Shown: one piece after another, positions 23,931-35,607 of the stretch
Position numbering within the stretch: the first letter of the stretch is position 1
How the letters are laid out: each line of letters starts with the position of its first letter
Source of the DNA: Mactra quadrangularis
Taxonomy: Eukaryota > Mollusca > Bivalvia > Venerida > Mactridae
Direction of reading: 5' to 3'
Assembly: GCA_025267735.1 (NCBI GenBank)
Contig: CM046308.1
Coordinates: forward strand, 32,973,267-33,037,266
Length of the DNA stretch: 64,000 bases
Notes under the pieces: generated by a model
Seen by the model: only the letters and a program-made list of their open reading frames with translations
Databases searched by the model: none
What the model was told of the DNA's origin: nothing
Made by a program: the position numbers and the translations under genes

Positions 23931-26900
23931 TATAAGTCAGACTTAAATGTTTAACGGTAATGATGAAGGTTGTAGTTTTTGACCTTTCAATTAAACCTGC
24001 ATCATTTAGATAGATGATCCCAGACATATCAAATCTCTCCTTTTTAAGGCATTCATATCCCCTTTTTTATCAAGAATTCAAGATTTGATACACTGAGTCT
24101 ACCAGCCAGGTTGCCCGATATACAGTTATGTTGATGAAATGTCCGTTATATACAATGTCACCAGTACATTAGACTAGCCAGATAGTTTCTATACCTAGGT
24201 AAATAAAGTATTAAGTCGCTTCGATAAAAAATCTTTTGATGTCCATATCTTTTCATTCCCATTGAATGAGTGGACACTTCACTTGTCGAAATATTGGTGA
24301 CTATACGCAGATACCGTAATTCCCATAAACATGTGATAATTAGAGGACTCAAGACACCCAGGCAGCTAGCCAGTTAAAATGGTATTTATCAAGGGTAGGC
24401 CTATTAATTTATCTAACAATATAAGTAAATTAAATTGTTTGTCCCATATTTTTTTCAACTATATACCATCTTATCAGAAAAATTGAAAACCTTCACAAGT
24501 TAAAATTGAGGGGCGTTAAATTTTTATCACTTGAATACCATTGAAACGGACAGAACAAGAATCAATTGGAATTTTATTAATTTATGTTTCTATCACTTTA
24601 GGCGTAAATATTGTAAAACTACAATGGTTTGAAATTTGGTTAAACAATTAATAAATCGCATGTAGAAGGAGAAAAGTTTCACCTTTTGGTGTAAAATTGT
24701 CATATTTCCATCAAATCATTATTGCTGGGAGCAATATTATACCTCAAAAAACTTGTATTTTCTATCACATCACAAATTGTGAGAAATTTTACCATAAGGT
24801 ACAAATATTTTCCAAGCCACTATAAATATTTTTATCAAGTGATCAAAGTGACCCCTAAAACTGTGAGAGAAACACCTTTTTACAATAAACCCCTTTGATT
24901 ATCCAATAATTAATTAATCAATAGCAATAATAGAAAATCAGTAATTATTAAGAAAGTACTAAATACCCAATAATGATCTTCATAGAATATATTATATTAA
25001 CCCAAAGATGAAAAATTACATCAAAGAGTCATAAATAAAAATAAAGGATATTAACCCCAAGATGAAAAATAAGATTAAAGAAGCACATAATACAAGCTGA
25101 TAATTGTTTGTTATTCATAATTAATGAATATTTTACACTTCAATAATAACAAGTTGATAAAATGGAGCAAACCTAAGAAATTCTCACATCTATCAAGTTA
25201 CTTCTATCACTGCAGGTAGAAATACAAGATCTGATAGAATTAATTAATAAATAATTACAAATGCAAGAATTTATAATTATTTTTTCAAGGCCTTAATTAT
25301 CTTTATTCAAATGTTAATTCTAGAAAATAAATTTAGAGTTGAAATGCTACAGGTAGAAAAAGTTCAATTTTATTAAAAGACTTTTTTCTTTTTTTCTGCA
25401 ATTTAAACATTATACAATTGAATGGGACAGCACAATACAAGTCCACGTCCCTCTTTATTTACAAGCAATTAGACTTGTTTTGCACAGACCAATCAAACTG
25501 CAGTTTTCCTGGACTTAATTTTAAGAACTACAGTAACTGTTACATAAGACAAATTTTACTTACATTTTAATTGTCTAAATGTTACAGGACTTGATATTTA
25601 AATTCTAAACCAGGTTGCATGAATAGACAGCCACTTGTACAATTTAATACTTGCCTAAACCAAAATTTAATGTTTTCTAGCAGTAACAAGTTGCCTGAAC
25701 CAAATTGAGGTCATCAGAAGCAATAGGACAATCTCTAATGTCAAGCCTTGTGTTACCTACATTACATAAAGAAACATCAAGTTACTAAGCAATCAATCCT
25801 TGTGAAGTACCCGGCAACCTAATTGCCACAAGGTGCAGAGAAACTCAATGGTAAAAATAAAGAGACTATAGAAAACCAACCAGGATAGTCAAAGCCAGTT
25901 CTAAATTCCAATCAACTAACCACCAGGCTATAACCACAAGCTGTATCAGTAAGAGAGAGGGACAGGTCAACTGGTCAATGTTGATCATTAAAACAAACAT
26001 AAACTGTACAGAGATATAAGATAAATGTATTACAATTATGATTACATGATATAAGTAAAATATTTGTCAATGTTTACAATCTCCTGACCACATCTAACAT
26101 CAACCTATAATATTTACATCATTTAGTCAAACCACAATCTCTCCTGAACTTGTATGTATGTCCAAGGTAGAGTTCTGTTACTGAAGGGACAATGTTTACA
26201 TCATTTATTCAAACCACAATCTCATATACTTGAATGTATGTCCAACCTAAAGGGTTGTTACTGGGATGAAACATTCCTTCATCAAAACGTTTCACATCAA
26301 GTGTCAAACCTAGCCCTAGCCTTGAAGAAGCGATGAAAATTCTGATCATCAATGTCAGTTAATTCAAATGTTTGCTAGTAATAAGTTTAAACTTTTATTC
26401 TAAGCTTTAAATTTTATAATTAGTCTTAAGTTCAAAGGAATCACTGTCCTTGTTCACTGGCTCACATAATTTATATGACCTTCAATCCAGTGTCAGCCAA
26501 GTTTGAATCCCTACTGAAGTAGGGCCAAAACTTACATGAAATTAGACAAAAAAACAATACAGTGACTATTCTAAAGTAGAATAACAGGACCCTGCCATCC
26601 CCTCCCCTTATCTTCTCTGCCATTTTTTGCTCTCCCTATACCAAAACACAATGTAGTTTCATTGAACATTACCAATTTGATGAATCCTGCTCCATTTTTC
26701 ATCCTCTGAGCCACTTTCTGAGTTCTACAATAATCACTATAAAAATAGAGCACACAGACAACATTAAACATGTATCAATAAGGTTATTGTTTTTATTAGG
26801 ACAAGTATTACTTGTTATGACTAACGTTATCCGTTATGAATAAAAAATTAACAATATCATAGTTAAAGAAATGAATCTATAAACAAAATAATAAGAGATC

Positions 26901-27559
26901 ATTTATCAACAACATTATGACAGACTATCAGTGCAGTAGACAGATAATATACTCATTCATGATTACAAACAAGTCCATGAACAGCATGATATCATAGTCT
27001 ATATGAAACATTACATCTTCTTGTAACCAAAGTCTCCTCAGTTAGTCTTCAAGTATGAAATAACTGTGACACATTAAAATAAAGTGAAAATCAAGTATAC
27101 TTGAACTTACTCGTAGTGATGACACGATGGCATACATACATTTTATCATCAATTAATCTCGTACAAAAAACTATTAGTTCCTATCGCATAGATTCATAAA
27201 TACATTACAAGTGGTAAAACCGTAAATTACAGACAAATCTTCCTAGGTATGCATTAATATGATGACAATATAAACTATATATACATATATCTGTGGTAGT
27301 AATGAACTTTTAATTTTTATCCCTGGTAGACATTGGTACATTAAATGAATTAATTTATCTGCAATCCATTAATCAGTTATAAATGTTATAATAATCTCAA
27401 TGTTACATCATTATACAGTTTCTTAACTAATAGATAACAAATTACTTCAACTATAACTTTGACTCATGACTTTCTCAGCCTCGCTGCAACTCAACACAGT
27501 GACACTAGAGTTTAAACCAAGACCAAACTTAACTCTACTCTGTGACTCTACACTTAGAC
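23931..27559. other. Non-coding, AT-rich
   Basis: No gene recognised. The open frames at 24158-24352, 26154-26336 and 26571-26771 have no similarity I can name. At 26140-26270 TTGTATGTATGTCCAAGGTA and a TGAATGTATGTCCAACC word show a diverged direct repeat of about 85 bp. Confidence 0.5.
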
Positions 27560-28030
27560 TGTACAATTCACTCTACACTTTCACAGCCTCACTTTGATCC
27601 AACACTTGACTTTACACTTCCATTTAGCACACTGCCTACACTTTGACTCTACATACACTGTGACTCTACACTTTGACTGTACAATTGACTCTACACTTTC
27701 ACAACCTCACTTTGACCCAACACTTGACCTTACACTGTGACTCAACACTTTGACTCTACAATAAGACTCAACACTGACCAAACACTTGACTCTACATAGT
27801 GACTCAACACTTTGACTCTACAATAAGACTCAACACTGACCAAACATTGACTCTACATAGTGACTCAACACTTTGACTCTACAATAAGACTCAACACTAT
27901 CACTAAACATTTTCACTCTACAGTCAACTTTACACTTATTTTTTACACTGGGACTCTTTACTTGACTTCACACTTAGATTTTACTAATTGACTCAAAACT
28001 TTGGCTCTACACTTCTCTCTACACTTGGCC
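27560..28030. repeat. Minisatellite (GTGACTCAACACTTTGACTCTACA)
   Basis: Units of about 61-62 bp starting with GTGACTCAACACTTTGACTC at 27737, 27799 and 27860 are nearly identical. More diverged ACACTTTGACTCTACA words extend to both sides. Confidence 0.82.
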
Positions 28031-29801
28031 TTTTATTTCACAGTATTTCTTTAGTATGAAGACTTAAATTTGAGCTTCCATAGTCTCTCTTTGACTAAAA
28101 CCATTCAAAGTATATCACATAATATTTTGTCTGGGGACAAGACCAAGCATCAGAATCAAAGTACTCACAATGCCTGCCTATTTTAACAGGCACAAAAAAA
28201 CATTGAAGGTAGTGTCAGGGGACTAAAGATTCATCATTAAGTTAAATCACACAGTATGGTACCTTCAGACACAAGAGTTAAAAGGTTCAGCTAACCATAT
28301 ATTAAATGCTTTGACAAAAGGATGACATATAATAGAAGTTAAAAGTTTATAGATATATAATTATAAAGGGAGTTTAAACTAAGTGTGAAATGGACAATAA
28401 ACAGATCTGTAAACCCTATAAAATACTTAACATCAAACTGTTCTTTAAGTGGTCAATAAGCATGAATCAAGGGTTTTATTTATCAAACTTCTATCAAAGT
28501 TATCTACGGACATTGTCCAGTTTCATTGACCAATCTAAATATGGTCAGTTCAACAATTCATACCAACAATCTCCAATTGAAGACTCCTGCACATCCAAAG
28601 TTAGTCTCTAATTTGTTTAATACATGTACTAAAACTCAACTGGTCAATGACTGACCAGTGACTCTTTGGTCAGTTTAACCATTGTCTTCGGTCACAATGG
28701 CCAATACTCATGACATATATCAATGTTTCTGACCTCTAGCTGGGTCAGATTATCTTGTGAAGGAAGTCAATACTTACTGACCACCCTGATAACATAACAT
28801 TGACCACATTGACCAGTGGTCAGTATTGACCAATATATACATAGAGTACAAACAGTATATATCAGATTAGAGGGTTTACTTAGACTGTAAGCTTATTAGT
28901 TACAAGTTAGATAATTTGATATTGTAACACAGATAAGAACCATACTGTTTGAGTTGATAAATTGGCGAGGTCAAAACTCAGCTCTTTTTCCGCAATTGAA
29001 GATGTTGAAATTACTGCTAATATATTTACACCATTCTGGCCAATTTTGTAAGATGATGATTTTGTCTGATATTTCCATTGGCATAAACTCAATGACTCAA
29101 ATCATAGCTGGCTGAAGGTCGCAGAAATAAATTTCCCGCCAAAATTTCTTATTTTACAGTAGAGCTATATAAAATAATAATACTCTATGATAATTTACTC
29201 AGATAAATCAAACTAATATTATTCTTACAAAAGCTAATCCTGTAATTGGTTTATAAGAAAATGAAAGGGAAAATGCCGCAATAAAGCCCAATGTCTAGAG
29301 CACCGCCCACATAAAAAACAAGAAGTTGAGAGACCAAACTAGATCAGAGTGGATTATATATTGAATTAAAACAATGCTACAAACATGCTACAATCATTTA
29401 TGGAACCTTGAACTTGTAATGATGAATCATCTAAGACCAAGTTTCAGAGACTCGACAAGCTAGTCCTTTATGTATGTCTAAAAATTCTTTAGTCAACAAA
29501 TTTTCAACATTGCAGAGCTTGACATCAAAAGTTGTCCTATTGTCCTTGAGTACCTATGTATGGGTTCAGACAATCTGTTGCTGCTATTATGGTTCGGGCA
29601 AGTTAGAAATATAGCTGGCTGTCCTAGTTTAAATATTAGAGTCTAACCCTTCATTGCAACATTTGAAATGAAAATTATCAACTTGTATCATAGGATGAGA
29701 CATATTAGAAAACTTTAATATCATTAACAACCCATTTTTTATTTCATTTTATTAACAAACAATAATTGAAAAAGGTTTTCTTTTTTATTCTAGTTTCTTG
29801 T
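28031..29801. other. Non-coding; cluster of TGACCA/TGGTCA words
   Basis: Between 28640 and 28830 TGACCA or TGGTCA recur many times (for example TTGACCACATTGACCAGTGG), without a clear unit. The minus-strand open frame at 28907-29092 is unlike any known protein. Confidence 0.45.
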
Positions 29802-29809
29802 ACCATAGT

Positions 29810-30293
29810 TAGGGGTGTAATGGTTAACCGATATACCGGTTAATATTGCAATACGACTTCTGACGGTTTTTAACCAGTTCGGTTTTTCTCTGAACCAGTT
29901 TTTCTAGTAATGTTTCATACTGATTGTTTTTATCAGAATCTGAAATTTAGATGTTTGAATAAATGTTAAAATGTGTTCGGAAACTTGAAATATTTTTTCA
30001 TAAAGTGAGAGAATATTTATCTTTAAAAGTCTATCCAAAACTTTTTTTCCAACTTATTCAAACATTTGCATAATACATATAGATCATTTGAAAATACCAA
30101 TATCTATGTAGAATGTTGATCAAATTAAGACGATGCACGTGCATTAATTCATGCTATGCATGTATGAGCAAAAGATTAATATGTATTGCAATATATTGCA
30201 ATACGGGTTTTGTGTATTGCAATATATTGCAATACGGGTTTCGTGTATTGCAATATATTGCAATATGGTTTTTACCATATTGTTACACCCCTA
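29810..30293. mobile_element. hAT-like MITE with perfect 8-bp target duplication
   Basis: Ends TAGGGGTGTAA and TTACACCCCTA are perfect inverted repeats, flanked on both sides by ACCATAGT (29802-29809, 30294-30301). An 8-bp duplication and a (C/T)AGGGGTGTAA end are typical of hAT elements. Internally the right part has three tandem 31-bp units of GTATTGCAATATATTGCAAT, themselves palindromic. The left part has matching ATATTGCAATACG. 484 bp; no transposase. Confidence 0.88.
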
Positions 30294-30301
30294 ACCATAG
30301 T

Positions 30302-33300
30302 ATAATTATATTAAACCGAAATAAATCTACCGTATGTATGGTGCAATACTTGATGCCACTTATTAAGACAAGTCACATTGCAGCAGTCAGTCGACCTACT
30401 CACTTATAATCAGCCACCATTGGAATAAATAACTGAGAGGGTGATAAACAAAGATTTTATACTCAAGTTAAATATGAGTAATCAATTAAAACAATTAGCA
30501 TGTAATATCAAGCATTGTTTGAATGGATGAGGGATACATGTAAATAAGTACAAACTTAAAAACTTTGGGAATATTTTTTTTAGTTCAGACATTGAGTAAA
30601 GGAGTGCCAATAGGTGGGGGTCCAAGTATGGACAAGTAAATTTTTACATTTATATCTATATAATAAACTTCTCCACCCCCTTTTACTTCAGCAAACACTC
30701 AGTACTTTAATATTAAAACGTTCCAGTTGTTTAAAATATTTTATTTATTTCTTCTAAAGATGTGTATCCATACAACTAAAATTTTGATTGTCGATCTTTT
30801 AGACTTTTAATAAAACACGAATACCATTCATAAAATACATACTGTACAGATAAGTAAATATATTTATATATATTGAAAAACAGCTACAAACATTTATATA
30901 TCAGATTGCTATGAATAATTTCTCATTCAATCACCTAACCTTAAAGAATTACATTTTAAACCTACATCGACACTTTTTTGATGTACCGAGAGAAAAAAAG
31001 CGCGACAGAATGTTTCATTCATAGAAATATGGAATGTTTATTCAAAAACAGCCACTTAACTTTTTTATTCTATTTTTTCAGTTCAAAGTTAAGGCAGGAC
31101 AAAGTACTAAAACATTTATGTAGAGTATATCTATTTATTTACGAAATTCTTACAGTTTTTAACAAAGGAAGGCATTTTCTCAGATATACACATCAATGAG
31201 GTATTTTTATAATAAAGATCTAATATCTTATATCACGACAATTTTAGCTGAATATATAAACAATTTTTGATAATTAAAATTCCAACAGATTTTTTAGAGA
31301 TCATTTATATGTCATGCTAAGACCTCAATTTTTATTAAAAATCATGTTTTATGGATTATGCTAGATCAAAATGACTGACTCATATAAGATCATATATCCA
31401 GATTACATGTATGTAATACGCAAGACGAAGGAACTTTAAATCCATAATAAGGATCAAACAAAAACCCCTCTATGTTATATAATAGATAAAATTTATTAAA
31501 ACAAAGGTTTAATGATTCAGATTTTTAATGTATTTCTCACACTATGCTATCACTTTGATTTAATAAAGTTGACATTAAGGTCACCTTCAAAGTCAAGGGT
31601 TGTTGCTAACTCAATGATTGATGATTTTATATAGATTTTATCCCATTAATCAATCCTATTGTTTTTGGTTATTTTTATACCAACAAGCTCGCCTTACCAG
31701 CTAAGCTGGTGTTTCCACGACTTATTTTACAAGTAGTTGCCTAACCCTTTCACAAAGAGCCGACATTTTCTCCTTTAAGTAAGAAAAGTTGATATACGCC
31801 TGTAATTGATGAATTTTCATTATTATTATTTTTGAAAAAAAAATAAGATAACAAATGAGAAGGAATGAAATAACAAACAAACAAACACTTTGTTTTATAT
31901 CTCTCTAATTACAATTTCACTCACATTAAAAAATACTATGTCTATAACATTTTTTTACAAATTAAAAGTGCCTTAATGTCCTCAGTGATGCCCTGCCCTG
32001 CCCAAAGTCTAACTGGAACACTGTTCATGAAAGTATATGACCTACCACAGGACCCTGAGTCAGGTGACCACTACATCACAATGTTTCTAGCTCAAGGAAA
32101 GTAATATCATGGTAGCAAGAAGGTCATTATCAATGTAATAGGACCAAACATCTAATTTCTATGAGATAATACATTGTAACATAAAAAACAATCTCTATTT
32201 ATTAACAAGTAATATATTCAATTAATATACAACTAAATGACACTTTGAAGTGTTTTTAGACCTTTTACAAGTGAACTTTTCTTACACATATAACTATCAT
32301 AAATCCAGGAAGATTGAAAGAATAGTTAAGGTTTACCCTTACTATTCCTGATTTAAATACCTTTCCATTGTTGGGATTTTAAATTTGTAAATAAAGATTT
32401 AGACACTTACCAAACTATAAGAAGTTAATTGAAATTTACAAATTTACTTATTCAGAATTAACAAATTTTTTAATTAAATTTCTAACAATATTAAGATATA
32501 AAAAAAATCACCAGTAGATGCTTTCTACCTAGCTGATCTAAATACCACTTGAATCAGAAATAGTGTTACACCATACATTTCGGCTTTATGTTCAAATATT
32601 GATACTTTAAAACAGACTTTAATCATTGTTGTTAAAACGCAGACTTTTTTGTCATCTCCATAAATTTGGAAGTCAGATTCTGTTTGGTTAATGGAAAAAC
32701 ACACAGAAAACGAATATGGCTTGGCCACCATCAAGTTAGAACGGATGATTTCAGGCCTTGACATTAAAGGTCTTTTTATTGCCCCCGACAACCTATATAT
32801 TTGGGTTCATGCAACTTTTTATTTCTGGTAAACAATTGTTTCGGGATGTAAAATATTATGGATGGAGTTAGACAATGAAGACCTTAAAATCATATAAACT
32901 TATCAGTAAGTATATTTTAATATAGGATTGGTAATTACACACGGAATGTCATTTCATTTCGTGACAATTTAGGGTTAGATCTAGAATTTAAGTTCCAAAT
33001 TTTATCTTCAGACATTCATTCAAGGACATAAAGAAAGTATTTATTTGCTTATGTAAGCACTGAGGGCTTTTGTTCATTTTTGGGGAATAGGGCAGGGCGT
33101 TTCTTGATTAAGTAAATTTTGAAAAAAAATGTAATGGCAATTTCCTTATTAAATTAGGGAAAATCTATTGTAAATTCAAGATATAGAGAGTCTGCAAGGT
33201 TTTCAGGATTTTTAAAAAGGGGCTGGTTTTGGGGACTATGCTGGCTGCCAATGAAAGAAAATACATCAATCAATTGACTTTAACATTGACTGATCACAGG

Positions 33301-33599
33301 TAAATGTTTTTGCATATTACAGTATGTGAGGTACATTTGTGCACCATAACATTAACATCAACCAAACTTTACATCAATCGAACAATTTAGTAACAATTTA
33401 CAGTGTGGTGATTAAACATGCATGTTATAATATTATGAATATGTATTTTTATTTACTTTTGTAGCTACTTAAAGGCTATAGATATAAATCTATATTACCA
33501 TATAACTGTAAGATTGAACACCAAGATAGAAATTTAGATGTATCATGATGACTGACACTTCTATATGTAAAGTCATATCTCAGTTAGAGGCTACCTGCA
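30302..33599. other. Non-coding, AT-rich
   Basis: A possible tRNA-like head on the minus strand near 31688-31712 (CACCAGCTTAGCTGGTAAGG). The minus-strand 88-codon open frame at 32525-32791 shows no similarity I recognise. Nothing else seen. Confidence 0.5.
30379..30412 (-). repeat. tRNA-derived SINE fragment, copy 5
   Basis: Short match to the 3' domain of the family (GCAGCAGTCAGTCGACCTAC, TCACT). Only about 34 bases, so the call rests on the unusual motif. Confidence 0.45.
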
Positions 33600-33603
33600 T
33601 TTA

Positions 33604-34372
33604 GCAATACCCTTAACATAGGAGCCAAGGGGAGACAACTCCATCACTAACCCTGAGAGAGTTGCAACCTGTTGTTAGCAATACCCTTAACATAGCAGCC
33701 AGGGGAGACAACTCCAAAAGTAACCCTGAGGGAGTTGCAACCTGTTGTTAGCAATACCCTTAACATAGCAGCCAGAGGAGACAACTCCAACACTAACCCT
33801 GAGAGAGTTGCAACCTGTTGTTAGCAATACCCTTAACATAGCAGCCAGGGGAGACAACTCCAACACTAACCCTGAGAGAGTTGCAACCTGTTGTTAGCAA
33901 TACCCTTAACATAGCAGCCAGGGGAGACAACTCCAAAAGTAACCCTGAGAGAGTTGCAACCTGTTGTTAGCAATACCCTTAACATAGCAGCCAGGGTAGA
34001 CAACTCCATAAGTAACCCTGAGAGAGTTGCAACCTGTTGTTAGCAATACCCTAAACAAAGCAGCCAGGGGAGACAACTCCAACACTAACCCTGAGAGAGT
34101 TGCAACCTGTTGTTAGCAATACCCTTAACATAGCAGCCAGGGGAGACAACTCCAACACTAACCCTGAGAGAGTTGCAACCTGTTGTTAGCAATACCCTTA
34201 ACATAGCAGCCAGGGGAGACAACTCCAACACTAACCCTGAGAGAGTTGCAACCTGTTGTTAGCAATACCCTTAACATAGCAGTCAGGGGAGACAACTCCA
34301 ACACTAACCCTGAGAGTTGCAACCTGTTGTTAGCAATACCCTTAACATAGCAGCCAGGGGAGACAACTCAAA
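33604..34372. repeat. 73-bp tandem satellite, about 10.5 units
   Basis: Units start with GCAATACCCTTAACATAGCA at 33604, 33678, 33751, 33824, 33897, 33970, 34043, 34116, 34189, 34262 and 34333. They contain GGGGAGACAACTCCAACACT and GAGAGAGTTGCAACCTGTTG. Copies differ by only a few bases, so the array is young or homogenised. The last unit breaks at AGACAACTC. Confidence 0.95.
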
Positions 34373-35607
34373 ATCTTTAATTTTGTTCTGGATTTCTTAA
34401 TCATACACATGTATATAGCAGCCAACCATCTTATATCAGCAAGTTTGTGTTTCCTTTGTCTATCTTCTTAAAAAAACATGTTAAAATGTATAGAAAAAAA
34501 TCAAATATTTTAACACCTAAACAATTTTCATTTACTGGCTTAAAGCCAATGTCATTATGAGGCAACCTTGCAATGAAATGTATTTAAACAAGAGCTCCGC
34601 TGGGCGGGGCATTATACGCCCGTGTGCAGTCCATGCTGTGTTCTATCTCATATAAAGTCCCTGTGACCTTGACCAATGACCCCAGGATCTCAGAATAGGT
34701 CCCATTCTTAACAGGAGGGCTATCCAAAGCAAAGATTTTGAGAACCTAGGTACAGCCATGGTTGATTTATCACCGACACAAAGTTTTCCCATACAAACTT
34801 CCAGTGACTTTGACCCTGGGGCCTCAGAACCAAAAGTTCTCGCCCTTGACCCAAAGAGTATTGATACATAAAATTTGGTGATCTTAGGTAAAGTTGGTTG
34901 TTGGACAAGGTTTTTCCTCATGATTTTTCTTTTGACTTTAACCTTTAACACAGGGACCTAAAACCAAAGGGGCATATGCTAGACATTAAGGCTACCCTTA
35001 AATAAGATTTGGAAAACCTACAATGTAGGTACAATTATTATTGAGTTACTGTCCGGAAAATGTTTCAATATGAATTAAGTCCCTGTGACCTTGACTTTTG
35101 TCCCTGGGGTTTCCAAATCAAAAGAGAACATCAAATACCAAAGAGCTATCAACACATTACATCTTGACAAATGGGCTGATCCACATAAAATTTGGTTAAC
35201 CTAGGTACAATCATTGTTTAGTTATTGTCCGAACTAGGATTGTCCATATGATGCCCCTGTGACCTAGATCTTTGACCCAGTTTTGACCCAAAACCAATTG
35301 GGAACATCCTTAACACATGGGCTACCCTCACATAAAATTTGGTGAACTAAATTCATTTTACTTATTAAATATAGCATTATTTCCATGGTCTGCCATTTTG
35401 ACTTTGTTAACATATTGATTGAACATTTGAAGTCTCTGCTTGGTAATTTGATATCTTCTGGATGATGGTTTAAACTTGACCCAGGGGCCCCAAAATCAAT
35501 AGGGAACATCCTTGACACATGGGCTACTCTCACATGAAATTTGGTGAACTTAAGTGCAGTCACTGTTGATTTACTACACATACAACGTTTTTCAATATGA
35601 TGCCCCT

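Noticed and set aside
27117..27180. Minus-strand candidate exon ending ACTACGA|GTAAGT.
   Set aside because: Good donor, but the open frame (LIDDKMYVCHRVITT) is unlike MICU and the acceptor is poor.
32525..32791. Minus-strand 88-codon frame.
   Set aside because: No motif, no repeat relation and no splice context that would support a gene.
33604..34372. CRISPR-like regular repeat array in the 73-bp satellite.
   Set aside because: The whole unit is conserved including the would-be spacer, so it is a tandem satellite.
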